A DNA stretch of 64,000 nt, taken from contig NZ_JAJGNJ010000003.1 of the NCBI RefSeq assembly GCF_020781835.1, positions 408,870 through 472,869 on the forward strand, in the 5' to 3' direction. The DNA is from Microbacterium testaceum. GTDB taxonomy: Bacteria > Actinomycetota > Actinomycetes > Actinomycetales > Microbacteriaceae. This document shows positions 16,500 through 25,183 of the stretch, piece by piece (the first letter of the stretch is position 1; each line of letters begins with the position of its first letter). The notes beneath the pieces are model-generated. The model saw only the letters and a list, made by a program, of their open reading frames with translations. It ran no database searches and had not been told where the DNA came from. The position numbers and the translations under genes were made by a program.

Positions 16500-17906
16500 A
16501 TGACCCTCGCAACTTCTCCGCGCTCGACGCACGACCTGCTCGCCGACCACACGGCCGATACGGTCGAGCACTCCCCCGCGTGGACCCTGCTGAAGGATGC
16601 CGCGACCGATCTGCAGTCGCTCCAGGCTCAGGACGGGTCCGTCCCCGAGGCAGCCGATCGGGCCCGGGCCGCCGGGCTCGTCGCCGACATCGTCGCCGCG
16701 ATCACCGCCCTCACCCCTCTCTTCCCTCACGACGAGGCATACCTGCGCGCTGCCGTCGCGGACTTCGAGCGGTGGGCGGATGCCGGGTTCGGCGTGCCCG
16801 ATTTCCTCGACTCCCTCGTGGCCTTCCAGCCGCAGCAGCATCGGGTCGACGGCATCCGTCACCTCGTCGTCTTCCCCATGTACACCCAGAACGGATCGCG
16901 CGACCGGCACGTCGAGGCCGTTCTCGTCGAGGTCATCTGGCCGGAATTCATCGCGCGACTGGAGACCGAATACACCAACGGGCTCTTCGTCTCGCTGCGC
17001 CTGGTGGACTTCACGCCCGGCTACGACACCAACTCCGCCGTGCTCTTCCCCGAGACCGTCGCGATGCGCGAGGTTCCGACCTTCACGTGGGGCGCGATCT
17101 TCCAGGACCGCGAGGCCGCCCGGTACCGCCGGGTGACGCGCGCCGCCGCCGAGATCACCAAGCTCGACCTGCCCGAGGGCGCCGCGCGGCTGCTCGACGA
17201 TCAGGACCTCGCCGAGCGCACCTTCGTGATGTGGGACATCATCCACGACCGCACCCACATGCGCGGCGACCTGCCCTTCGACCCGTTCATGATCAAGCAA
17301 CGGATGCCGTTCTTCCTCTACTCGCTCGAGGAGCTGCGCTGCGACCTCACCGCGTTCCGCGAGTGCGTCGAGATCCACAAGCGCCTGTCGGCGCGGGACG
17401 ACCTGGATGCCGCCGAGCAGGCCATGCTCGAGCACGCCGAGCTCGTGCAGTACGCCGTGATCTTCGACCGCATCTTCCGCTTCGCCATCACCGGCTCGCG
17501 CGTGCGCAACTACGACGGCCTCGGCGGTCAGCTGCTCTTCGCCTGGCTGCACCAGCGCCGCGTGCTGCATTGGACCGACACGTCGCTCGCGTTCGACTGG
17601 GACGAGGTCCCCGCCGCGGTGGTCGCGCTGGCCGATGCCATCGACGACCTGTACTGGCGCTCGATCGACCGACCGAAGACCGCGCACTGGCTGGCCGCGT
17701 ACGACCTGGTGCGGTCGGTGGTCACCCCTCACCCCGCCTCGGTGTGGGCGCGCGGACTACCGGACGAGGTGCTCGCCGGGCTCCCCAAGGGGTACACGGA
17801 TGCCGTGCTGGACGACGAATTTCCCCTGTCCATGTTCTTCGAGGCGCTCGAGAAGAAGATGCGACCCGTGATCGCCTCGACCGAGGGCATCACCGGACGT
17901 GACTGA
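16500..17906 (+). CDS. DUF6421 family protein
   Basis: The 468-residue soluble protein matches what I know as DUF6421, a conserved actinobacterial family of unknown function. A notable segment near residues 240-275 reads VMWDIIHDRTHMRGDLPFDPFM, with a HDxxH arrangement that could bind metal, followed by EELRCDLTAFRECVEIHK. Acidic and His residues are spread through the middle of the protein, so an enzyme is likely. GGGAGG stands just before the ATG at 16500. It is divergent from an Lrp/AsnC regulator and followed by an SDR gene, an order I recall from other Microbacteriaceae. Confidence 0.8.
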   Translation: MTLATSPRSTHDLLADHTADTVEHSPAWTLLKDAATDLQSLQAQDGSVPEAADRARAAGLVADIVAAITALTPLFPHDEAYLRAAVADFERWADAGFGVPDFLDSLVAFQPQQHRVDGIRHLVVFPMYTQNGSRDRHVEAVLVEVIWPEFIARLETEYTNGLFVSLRLVDFTPGYDTNSAVLFPETVAMREVPTFTWGAIFQDREAARYRRVTRAAAEITKLDLPEGAARLLDDQDLAERTFVMWDIIHDRTHMRGDLPFDPFMIKQRMPFFLYSLEELRCDLTAFRECVEIHKRLSARDDLDAAEQAMLEHAELVQYAVIFDRIFRFAITGSRVRNYDGLGGQLLFAWLHQRRVLHWTDTSLAFDWDEVPAAVVALADAIDDLYWRSIDRPKTAHWLAAYDLVRSVVTPHPASVWARGLPDEVLAGLPKGYTDAVLDDEFPLSMFFEALEKKMRPVIASTEGITGRD

Positions 17907-17957
17907 GCCCTCCGGGTCCCCCGTCCGCGGTCGCGGCTGACCGTCCGGCGGAGTCCA

Positions 17958-18026
17958 TCGACGACACGCCGACAGGGGTGGCGGTCGCACCGGCGTGTCG
18001 GCCACGATGTCCGCACGACGGTACGC
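17958..18026 (+). repeat. Intergenic repeat element, copy B
   Basis: Copy B has TCGACGACACGCCG at 17958-17971, CGGCGTGTC at 17991-17999 and TCCGCACGACGG at 18010-18021, followed by TACGC. The distance between the second and third blocks is 19 bp in both copies. Together the copies flank the Lrp/DUF6421 gene pair in direct orientation. Confidence 0.65.
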
Positions 18027-18077
18027 GACGGCGCGCCGTCGGCCGCAACGGCATCCAACGAGGGAGTGGGAGGGGCC

Positions 18078-18761
18078 ATGGACACGGACACCGGCGTGTA
18101 CGGCCGCACGGTGCTGCTCGCCGGCGGCACGAGTGCGGTGGGGCGCAGCACGGCCCGCGCGCTGCGCGAGGCGGGCGCGACCACGATCGTGGTCGGCTCC
18201 GACGCCGGGCGCCTGTCCGAGGTGGCCGAGGAGATCGAGGGGGTCGTGACCGAACGGTGCGACCTCACAGACCCGGATGCCGTGAGCGCGCTGCGCGACC
18301 GGGTTCACGCCGCGCACGGGGATGTCGACGGCATCCTGCACCTCGTTGGGGGCTGGCGGGGCGGCGGCGGGCTCGCCGGGCAGAGCGATGACGATTTCGC
18401 GTTCCTGCTGCGCTCGTTCACGGCGCTGCGGAACGTCACCCGGACCTTCGACGCCGACCTTCGGGCTTCGGATGCCGGCCGACTCGCGATTGTGTCGTCG
18501 ACCGCGGTGGCGCGTCCCCTCGCGGGCGGTGCCAACTACGCCGCGGTGAAGGCGGCTGGTGAGGCATGGACGCGGGCGGTCGCCCAGGGCTTCGCGAAGG
18601 CAGCGCGCGACGCCGGGCGGGAGCCCTCGGCGGCGGCGGTCGTGTTCCGCGTGAAGAGCCTCGCGGGCCTCGAGGACGCCCTCGCGCTCGCCTTCCTCGG
18701 GCTGTGGGGCGACCCGGCAGCCGACGTCAACGACGTCGTCATCGAGCTCGCGGAGGCCTGA
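18078..18761 (+). CDS. Short-chain dehydrogenase/reductase
   Basis: The 227-residue protein has a Rossmann fold with a variant nucleotide-binding motif (LLAGGTSAVGRSTARAL), an HLVGGW loop at the NAG position, and the catalytic Ser and YxxxK (IVSSTAVARPLAGGANYAAVKAAGE). The missing Thr in the first motif and the short length suggest an atypical or regulatory SDR. GGGAGGGG precedes the ATG at 18078. It lies downstream of the DUF6421 gene on the same strand, with repeat copy B between them, and may act in the same pathway. Confidence 0.85.
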   Translation: MDTDTGVYGRTVLLAGGTSAVGRSTARALREAGATTIVVGSDAGRLSEVAEEIEGVVTERCDLTDPDAVSALRDRVHAAHGDVDGILHLVGGWRGGGGLAGQSDDDFAFLLRSFTALRNVTRTFDADLRASDAGRLAIVSSTAVARPLAGGANYAAVKAAGEAWTRAVAQGFAKAARDAGREPSAAAVVFRVKSLAGLEDALALAFLGLWGDPAADVNDVVIELAEA

Positions 18762-18824
18762 GCAGAAGCCGCCCCCTCGCCGAACGAGCGGCCGCCGGCG
18801 TCCGCAGACTCGGACACCTCCGCG

Positions 18825-20321
18825 TCACGCGTCGGAGCCCGGGGCCCGTTCGGGGGCGTCGCGCGCGGGAATCTCGGCATCCGGTACCCCACCGGCCCGC
18901 GCCGCGAGGGAGGATGTCTCTTCGCCCGCTGCCGGCACGGCGGTCGCCTCCGCGGCGGGATCCGCGGGCGCCGCCTGGTACCGGGCGGAGAGCACCCGGT
19001 AGGAGCGGGTGAGGAACGCCCCCGCACCCACGACCACCATGATGAGCCCGGCGAAGACGAAGACGAGGGCGATCCCTCGCCCGATGCCGTCGCCGAGCAG
19101 CCAGCCCCACGTGGCGCTTCCGTCGGGACCGTCCATGTACGGGATGATCACGAACTGCGCGATGGGCGCGATGAGGAACGCCGTGATGGGCGCCGAGGCG
19201 GACTCGAACGCGGCGGCGAAGCCGAACACCCGCCCCTGCGTCTCGAAGGGCACGACCTTCTGGATCACCGTCTGCTCGGCTGCCTCGACCGCGGGGATGA
19301 GCGCCATGTACACCCAGATGCCCACCCCGTACAGCCACCACCAGTCGCGCAGGGTGAAGGCAGCACCGAGCACCCCCATACCGATCACGATGAGCAACAT
19401 CGTCCGGATGGGGTTGCGCCCGAGCCCGAACTTGGCCACGAGCGCGCCACCGATGATGAAGCCGGTTGCGGTGACCCCGAGCACGAGACCCCAGGCCTCG
19501 ACCGTGAACAGTTGGAGCCCGTACGGGTCCATCAGTGCGAGGTAGACGCCGCCGATGAGGTTGTTGAACGTCGAGAAGATCAGCAGGGCGAACAGTCCCG
19601 GTGAGGCGCGGACGGCGCGGACCGCACCGCGCACATCGACCGCCGGCTGGCGCTCCCCCGTGGACTCGGGGCGCTTCTCGGGGATGCGGATCGTGAACAG
19701 GTGCACCAGCGCCACGAGGGTGAGGGCGATCGCGATGGCCAGTGTCCAGCCCATGCCGAGCTGACCGACGGAGAGCCCGCTGAAGACGCTCGTGACGACG
19801 AACGACAGGCCCTGCACGGTGCCGACGAGTCCATTGGCGTTGGCCCGACGCTCCTCGGGGATGAGCAGCGTCACCGTGGTCGACAGCGCGATGTTGCGCA
19901 TGTTCTCGACGACGGCTCCGCCGAGGACGACAGCGGAGAAGATCCAGAACCAGGGGCCGCCGAGATCCAGCAGCGCGCTCTCGGGCAGTGCGAGCCACAG
20001 GGCCCCGGCGAGGAGGAACGCCACGAGGGTCACGACACCCGACACGACCATGACGCGGTGCTTGCGGTGGCGGTCGACGACCGTGCCGAACAGCATGGCG
20101 AACAGGGCCAGCAGCAGCATGTAGGCACCGCCGATGATGCCCGTCGCCAGCACCGACCGCGTCTCGAGGAACACCCAGAAGGTGAGCGCGAACCAGAGGT
20201 AGCTCGTCGTGACGTTCGCGGCGGCGGTGTTGACGAGCACACCGAGGAATGCCCGACGGCCGGCGTCGGGCCCCACGATGGGGGCGCCGGCCGCGGCGGG
20301 GGACGGTGACGTCTCGGACAT
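18825..20321 (-). CDS. MFS transporter
   Basis: The 498-residue protein has about 12 hydrophobic segments and the MFS loop motif between helices 2 and 3 (GTVVDRHRKHRVMVV). A second basic loop (IRIPEKRPESTGERQP) lies in the middle. The C-terminus is a long Ala/Glu-rich cytoplasmic tail. Family resemblance is to proton-driven drug or metabolite exporters. TAACGT ends seven bases before the ATG at 20321, which decides this start over one ten codons upstream. It is convergent with the SDR gene and divergent from the threonine aldolase gene. Confidence 0.88.
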   Translation of the reverse strand: MSETSPSPAAAGAPIVGPDAGRRAFLGVLVNTAAANVTTSYLWFALTFWVFLETRSVLATGIIGGAYMLLLALFAMLFGTVVDRHRKHRVMVVSGVVTLVAFLLAGALWLALPESALLDLGGPWFWIFSAVVLGGAVVENMRNIALSTTVTLLIPEERRANANGLVGTVQGLSFVVTSVFSGLSVGQLGMGWTLAIAIALTLVALVHLFTIRIPEKRPESTGERQPAVDVRGAVRAVRASPGLFALLIFSTFNNLIGGVYLALMDPYGLQLFTVEAWGLVLGVTATGFIIGGALVAKFGLGRNPIRTMLLIVIGMGVLGAAFTLRDWWWLYGVGIWVYMALIPAVEAAEQTVIQKVVPFETQGRVFGFAAAFESASAPITAFLIAPIAQFVIIPYMDGPDGSATWGWLLGDGIGRGIALVFVFAGLIMVVVGAGAFLTRSYRVLSARYQAAPADPAAEATAVPAAGEETSSLAARAGGVPDAEIPARDAPERAPGSDA

Positions 20322-20328
20322 GCCGATC

Positions 20329-20394
20329 ACGTTAGCCACCCCCTCCGACATCGGCCAGAGCCCCGGCGTCGGCCGGCCTCGCCGTGACTACGCT
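20329..20394. promoter_or_regulatory. Divergent leaderless promoters for MFS and threonine aldolase genes
   Basis: On the minus strand TAACGT (20334 to 20329) ends seven bases before the ATG at 20321. On the plus strand TACGCT (20389-20394) ends six bases before the GTG at 20401. Both fit -10 hexamers whose transcripts start at the start codon. No convincing -35 is seen for either. Confidence 0.5.
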
Positions 20395-20400
20395 GGAGGG

Positions 20401-21468
20401 GTGACCCCCCTGCATGACACCGCCGTCCGCGGCTTCGCGTCCGACAACTACTCCGGCATCCACCCCGACGTCCTGGCCGCGATCGCCGCCGCGAACGAGG
20501 GCCACCAGGTCGCGTACGGCGAGGACGTCTACACCGCCCGTCTCCAAGAGCTGTTCAGGGGTCTTCTCGGCGAGGGCGTCGAGGCCTACCCCGTCTTCAA
20601 CGGCACGGGCGCCAACGTCGTGGGTCTGCAGTCGATGCTCCCCCGCTGGGGCGCGGTGATCTCGGCATCCACCGCGCACATCAACGTCGACGAGGGCGGG
20701 GCTCCCGAGCGGGTCGGCGGCATCAAGCTGCTCACCGTCCCCACCGAGGACGGCAAGCTCACCCCCGAACTGGTCGACCGCGAGGCGTGGGGATGGGGCG
20801 ATGAACACCGCGCCCAGCCGTTGGTCGTCTCGATCACCCAGTCGACCGAGCTGGGAACGCTGTACTCCGTCGACGAGATCCGTGCGCTCGCCGACCACGC
20901 GCACGCGCACGGCATGCGCCTGCACATGGACGGCGCTCGCATCTCGAACGCCGCCGCCGCCCTCGACGTGCCGCTGCGGGCCTTCACGCGCGACGCAGGG
21001 GTCGATGTGCTCAGCTTCGGTGGGACGAAGAACGGCGCGATGATCGGCGAGGCGATCGTCGTCCTCGACCCCGAGGCATCCACCGGTCTGACATACCTGC
21101 GCAAGCTCGACATGCAGCTGTCGAGCAAGATGCGGTTCGTGTCGGCGCAGCTGGTCGCCCTGCTGGAGGACGACCTGTGGCTGCGCAACGCCCGCCACGC
21201 GAACGCGATGGCGCAACGGCTGCGCGCCGGTGTCGAGGCGGGTATCGCCGACGGTTCCATCCACGGAGTCGCGTTCACGCAGCCCACGCAGGCCAACGGC
21301 GTGTTCGCGACGCTGCCGGAGGGCGTCGCCGACCGGCTGCGCGAGAGCTTCCGGTTCTACGACTGGGACGAGATGCGCCGGGAGGTGCGCTGGATGTGCT
21401 CGTTCGACACGACCGCGTCCGACATCGACGTGTTCGTCGCCGCGATCGCCCGCGAGACCGCGCGCTGA
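20401..21468 (+). CDS. Low-specificity L-threonine aldolase family PLP enzyme
   Basis: The 355-residue protein begins FASDNYSGIHPDVLAAIAAANEGH, the classical start of threonine aldolases, and has YGEDVYT, the HMDGARISNA motif with the PLP-binding Asp, and SFGGTKNGA with the PLP Lys. It should cleave L-threonine or allo-threonine to glycine and acetaldehyde. The GTG at 20401 is preceded by GGAGGG with no spacing, so SD-driven initiation is unlikely, and TACGCT supports a leaderless transcript. A strong convergent terminator follows at 21491. Confidence 0.93.
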   Translation: MTPLHDTAVRGFASDNYSGIHPDVLAAIAAANEGHQVAYGEDVYTARLQELFRGLLGEGVEAYPVFNGTGANVVGLQSMLPRWGAVISASTAHINVDEGGAPERVGGIKLLTVPTEDGKLTPELVDREAWGWGDEHRAQPLVVSITQSTELGTLYSVDEIRALADHAHAHGMRLHMDGARISNAAAALDVPLRAFTRDAGVDVLSFGGTKNGAMIGEAIVVLDPEASTGLTYLRKLDMQLSSKMRFVSAQLVALLEDDLWLRNARHANAMAQRLRAGVEAGIADGSIHGVAFTQPTQANGVFATLPEGVADRLRESFRFYDWDEMRREVRWMCSFDTTASDIDVFVAAIARETAR

Positions 21469-21490
21469 GACCGGGCCGGCCGACCCGTGT

Positions 21491-21524
21491 GGGCCGTGGC
21501 ATCGATGAACGGATGCCACGGCCC
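21491..21524. terminator. Bidirectional hairpin terminator
   Basis: GGGCCGTGGCATC (21491-21503) and GATGCCACGGCCC (21512-21524) make a perfect 13-bp stem with an 8-base loop. It sits between two convergent genes, 23 bp from one stop and 9 bp from the other, and can end both transcripts. Confidence 0.75.
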
Positions 21525-21532
21525 CCGACGTC

Positions 21533-23455
21533 TCAGGCGCCGGCGAGCCAGTCGCGGTAGGCGTCGAACGTCGTCGGGCGACCGAGGAACGTCTCGACGA
21601 GGTCGCGGGCGTCACGCGTGCCGCCCGGCTCGAGGATCTCGCGTCGATAGCGCGCAGCGGTGTCGACGTCGAACAGGTCGTCCCCGAACGCCGACAGGAG
21701 GTCGCGCGCGATGACGAGGCTCCACTGGTAGGTGTAGTAGCACGCGCCGTAGCCGGTGAGGTGCCCGAAGCCGGCGTACGAATGCGCACCCTCGAGCGGC
21801 GTGATCGGGCTCGCCGCCCGGTAATAGCCGTCGACCACCGTCGCCAGATCGGTCGGGCGGTCCACGTGGAGGCGGTACGACGTCGTGGCGTGCCCGAGCT
21901 GGCGCGTCACCTCGAGAGCCCGGCCGAAGGCGTCGGCGGTGCGCATGCGCGCGACGAGGTCGGCGGGGATCGGCTCGCCGGCGTCGTTCACGGCGAAGGA
22001 GGCCAGTGCCCCGGCATCCCACGCCCACTCCTCGAGCAACTGACTCGGCGCCTCGACGAAGTCCCACTCGGTCGCGACGCCGGTCCAGCGGCCCCAGCGC
22101 TGATGGCCGCCGAGGATGTCGTGCACGAGGTGACCGAACTCGTGGAAGAACGTGACCACCTCGTCGTGCTCGAGCAGCCCGCGCGAGAAGTTGCACAGCA
22201 GCACCGACTCGGGCAGCGAGCGGCCCGCGATGCCGGGGACGAGGCCGAAACACGCGGCGTGGCTGTACTTGCCGTCGCGCGGATGCAGGTCGAGGTGGAT
22301 GCGCCCCAGACGCTCGCCCGCACGGACGACGTCGTAGGTGCGTACGTCGTCGTGCCAGGAGGGCGCTTCGACCGGCACGTAGTCGACATCGAGCAGGCGC
22401 CCGGTCGTGGCGAGCACCCCGTCCAGCACGCGGTCGAATCGGAAGTACGACCGCACGAGCTGCGCATCGACGTCGTACTCCTCGCGCTTGAGGGCGCCGA
22501 GGACGTACCAGAAGTCGGCGATCGTGACCGCCTCGACGGCGGGGTCGTCGCGCCGCAGCCGCTCGAGCACGCGGGCATACTCGGCGGCGGCCGCGGGCGC
22601 TGCGGCATCCGCGATGCGCGCGAGGAAGGACGCCACGGCGGCGCTCGATCCGATCATCCGCGTCTCGGTCTCGTAATCCGCCCAGTCGCCGTAGCCGAGC
22701 AGCGCCGCCCGCTCGGCGCGCACCGCCAGCAGCTCGGCGAGCACGGGCTCGTTGTCGGGCCAGGCCAGATCGTTGTACGTCGACATCAGCGCATGGCGCA
22801 CCGAGCGGTCGCGCGCGTACTCGCGGACGGGCATGAGGTCGGTGTACTCGGTCGTGAGCGTCACCATGCCCTCCTCGTCGGCGGGGTGCTCGGCGAGGAA
22901 GTCGGCGGGGAGACCGTCGAGGGCCGATGCGGGCACACGGATCGACCTGCGGCCCTCGCGGATGTTCCGCGAGAACGTCAACGACAGCTCGGTGTCGCGG
23001 TCGGTCAGTTCTCGCACCCGATCGCGGTCCGCGTCGTCGAGGTCGACGCCACCGCGACGGAAGTCACGCCGGACATGGGCGAGGAAGCGCAGCTCGTCGG
23101 CGGCGAGGCCGGCTGGGTCGGCGTCGGCGAAGACACGCCACAGGTCGCGGTCGAGCAAGCGGCGCGATTGGGCCGCATCGACGGCCTGCGCCTGCTTCTC
23201 AGCGGCAGCGCGCACCGCGGCGTCGGGGTGCGATTCGCTCAGCAGGTGCGATGGGGCGGCGGCTTCGGCGAGGGCGATGTCCGCCTCGTTCCAGAGTGCG
23301 AGGCGCTCGCCGAGCGTCAGGTCGGGTTCGGCGACGAGGCGCGCGTCGATGGCCGCGACGCGTTCGAGCCGTTCCGTCGGGCGCGTCTGGACGAACGCGC
23401 GCCATCCGTCGAGGTCGCGCGGGAGGGAGAGAGGAGCGAGCGGGGAGTCCGACAT
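21533..23455 (-). CDS. M3 family oligopeptidase
   Basis: The 640-residue cytoplasmic protein has the thimet oligopeptidase/Dcp zinc site FFHEFGHLVHDIL with His438, Glu439 and His442, and a downstream Glu in EAPSQLLEEWAWD as the third ligand. The N-terminal two thirds are helical with LSLTFSRNIREGRRSI and ADYETETRMIGS. It would trim short peptides. TAGGGT ends six bases before the ATG at 23455. It is convergent with the threonine aldolase gene. The length is normal for the family. Confidence 0.93.
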   Translation of the reverse strand: MSDSPLAPLSLPRDLDGWRAFVQTRPTERLERVAAIDARLVAEPDLTLGERLALWNEADIALAEAAAPSHLLSESHPDAAVRAAAEKQAQAVDAAQSRRLLDRDLWRVFADADPAGLAADELRFLAHVRRDFRRGGVDLDDADRDRVRELTDRDTELSLTFSRNIREGRRSIRVPASALDGLPADFLAEHPADEEGMVTLTTEYTDLMPVREYARDRSVRHALMSTYNDLAWPDNEPVLAELLAVRAERAALLGYGDWADYETETRMIGSSAAVASFLARIADAAAPAAAAEYARVLERLRRDDPAVEAVTIADFWYVLGALKREEYDVDAQLVRSYFRFDRVLDGVLATTGRLLDVDYVPVEAPSWHDDVRTYDVVRAGERLGRIHLDLHPRDGKYSHAACFGLVPGIAGRSLPESVLLCNFSRGLLEHDEVVTFFHEFGHLVHDILGGHQRWGRWTGVATEWDFVEAPSQLLEEWAWDAGALASFAVNDAGEPIPADLVARMRTADAFGRALEVTRQLGHATTSYRLHVDRPTDLATVVDGYYRAASPITPLEGAHSYAGFGHLTGYGACYYTYQWSLVIARDLLSAFGDDLFDVDTAARYRREILEPGGTRDARDLVETFLGRPTTFDAYRDWLAGA

Positions 23456-23589
23456 CCTTCGACCCTAGGCAGGGCCGCCGACGCCGGCAACGACCGACGT
23501 GCCGACGGGGGAAGGGATGCCGCGACCTCCCGATCGTGGAGGAGGGGTACCGCGGGCCGCTTGCCCGCCTGTCCGGCCTGAATCCCCGG

Positions 23590-24423
23590 TCAGGACCCCG
23601 GTCGCCCCAGCACGACGGTCTTCACCGACGGCTGCCAGTGCCGGGCCACGTATTCGACGGCTTCGTCGACACCCAGCGCCCGACTGGAGTTGCCGACGCG
23701 AACCCACAGGTCGGTGGCGGAACCGCCGTCCTTGGGCTGGGTGAGGAAGACCGGTTTCGGAGCGGGACGGCACACCACGACGCACACCGCGGGGGCGCCC
23801 TCCCCCGGCGAGGCGAAGACGATGCGAGGCTGCGCGGCGGCGTTGCGACCGAGCGCGGTCGAGAGCATGTCGCGCAGCCACAGCTCGAAGCGGTCGTGGT
23901 CGGGGGTGCGGAGCGTGGCCATGTCGCGATCGAGGCCGATCGCGGTCCCGTCGTCGGCGGCACCGATCACGAGCGTTCCGCCCCGCGAGTTGAGGAACGC
24001 CGCGATCGACTTGGCGATCGCGACCTCCATCCGCGTATCCTTCCGGTTCTCGCGGACGTTCCAGCGGGCGGTCTCCTTGAACTCCACCCGATCGGACTCG
24101 CCCGCCCGCAGCAGCGCCGCGACATCGATGTCGCCTCCGTCCCGACGGGCGGTGGCCACCGCCGCCGCGACGACCGCCGACAGTGCGATGCTCGCGCCGA
24201 CCGAGAACAGGATCGTCGTCGGCACCCACAGTCGTGCCGCGCCGCCGACCCACGCCGACAGCAGCAGTCCGACGCTCACGCCCAGCACCCCGATGACCGT
24301 CATCGTCGGGAGGCTGAGCGAGCGCGCGGGGCCGAAGAGACGCCGCAGCACCACAGCGATGATCCCGGCCAGTGCCAGGACGACGGGCAGCGCGATCGCG
24401 AGGTCGACGAGGGAGGTGTCCAT
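23590..24423 (-). CDS. Membrane-anchored AlbA_2 (Schlafen-like) domain protein
   Basis: The 277-residue protein has three transmembrane segments within residues 5-95 and then a cytoplasmic AlbA_2 domain, recognised by ESDRVEFKETARWNVREN, IAKSIAAFLNSRGGTLVIGAADDG and LGVDEAVEYV. AlbA_2 domains occur in Schlafen-like and regulator proteins and some bind nucleic acid. The membrane anchor is unusual for this domain. The start could also be the ATG at 24429. It lies 19 bp behind the DUF4916 gene on the same strand, so they are probably cotranscribed. Confidence 0.75.
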   Translation of the reverse strand: MDTSLVDLAIALPVVLALAGIIAVVLRRLFGPARSLSLPTMTVIGVLGVSVGLLLSAWVGGAARLWVPTTILFSVGASIALSAVVAAAVATARRDGGDIDVAALLRAGESDRVEFKETARWNVRENRKDTRMEVAIAKSIAAFLNSRGGTLVIGAADDGTAIGLDRDMATLRTPDHDRFELWLRDMLSTALGRNAAAQPRIVFASPGEGAPAVCVVVCRPAPKPVFLTQPKDGGSATDLWVRVGNSSRALGVDEAVEYVARHWQPSVKTVVLGRPGS

Positions 24424-24442
24424 CGGCATCCGGTCCGAGCGG

Positions 24443-25063
24443 TCAGCGCAGGGCGCCCACCGAGGCCAGCCCGAGCCGGATGAGCGTGCCTCGCCCGCCT
24501 TCCATCTCGGCGGAGAGGGCATCGGATGCCGCCTCCTCGGGCGAGAGCCAGGTCACTTCGAGCGCGTCCTGCCGGGGTTCGCACGTGCCGGTGACGGGGA
24601 CGACGAAGGCCAGGGACACGGCGTGCTGTCGGTCATCGTGGAACGCACTGACCCCGGGCAGCGGGAAGTACTCGGCCACCGTGAAGGGGGCCGGCTGCGG
24701 CGGAAGCAGCGGGAAGGCCATCGGGCCGAGGTCGTTCTCGACGTGACGGAAGAGCGCGTCGCGGACCGTCTCGCCGTAGCGCACACGACCCGAGACGAGC
24801 GTGCGCGTCATCTCGCCGAGCGGCGTGGCCCGCAGCAGGATGCCGACCTGTGTCACCGCCCCCATGCCGTCGGTGCGGACCGGCAGCGCCTCGACGTAGA
24901 GCATGGGCAGCCGTCGACGGGCCTCGGCGAGCTCGACCTCGCTGAGCCAGCCGGGGTTCGTGTTGGGCCCGGGCGCCGAGGGCGCACCCGAGAAGGGCGT
25001 CGAGAGCGATTCGCGCTCGTCGCCGTTGTCGCCGGGATCGGGGTCGGGTGTGCGCACGGGCAT
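24443..25063 (-). CDS. NUDIX-like DUF4916 protein
   Basis: The 206-residue protein matches the actinobacterial family I know as DUF4916: GWLSEVELAEARRRLPMLYVEALPVRTDG, LVSGRVRYGETVRDALFRHVENDLGPMAFP, FTVAEYFP and FHDDRQHAVSLAFVVPVTG. The fold is Nudix, but the canonical GX5EX7REUXEEXGU box is degenerate, so hydrolase activity is uncertain. TATACA ends six bases before the ATG at 25063. It is followed by the membrane AlbA_2 gene. Confidence 0.8.
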   Translation of the reverse strand: MPVRTPDPDPGDNGDERESLSTPFSGAPSAPGPNTNPGWLSEVELAEARRRLPMLYVEALPVRTDGMGAVTQVGILLRATPLGEMTRTLVSGRVRYGETVRDALFRHVENDLGPMAFPLLPPQPAPFTVAEYFPLPGVSAFHDDRQHAVSLAFVVPVTGTCEPRQDALEVTWLSPEEAASDALSAEMEGGRGTLIRLGLASVGALR

Positions 25064-25183
25064 GCTCCCTGTATATCAACCGTCCGGGGGGATGCCTACG
25101 TCGCCGGACGGATGCCGGGGAGCCGGACGGAGGTCCGGCGAAGGCGCCGCCGGCGTGTCGGAGGCGTTTGCCACAATGGCCGC

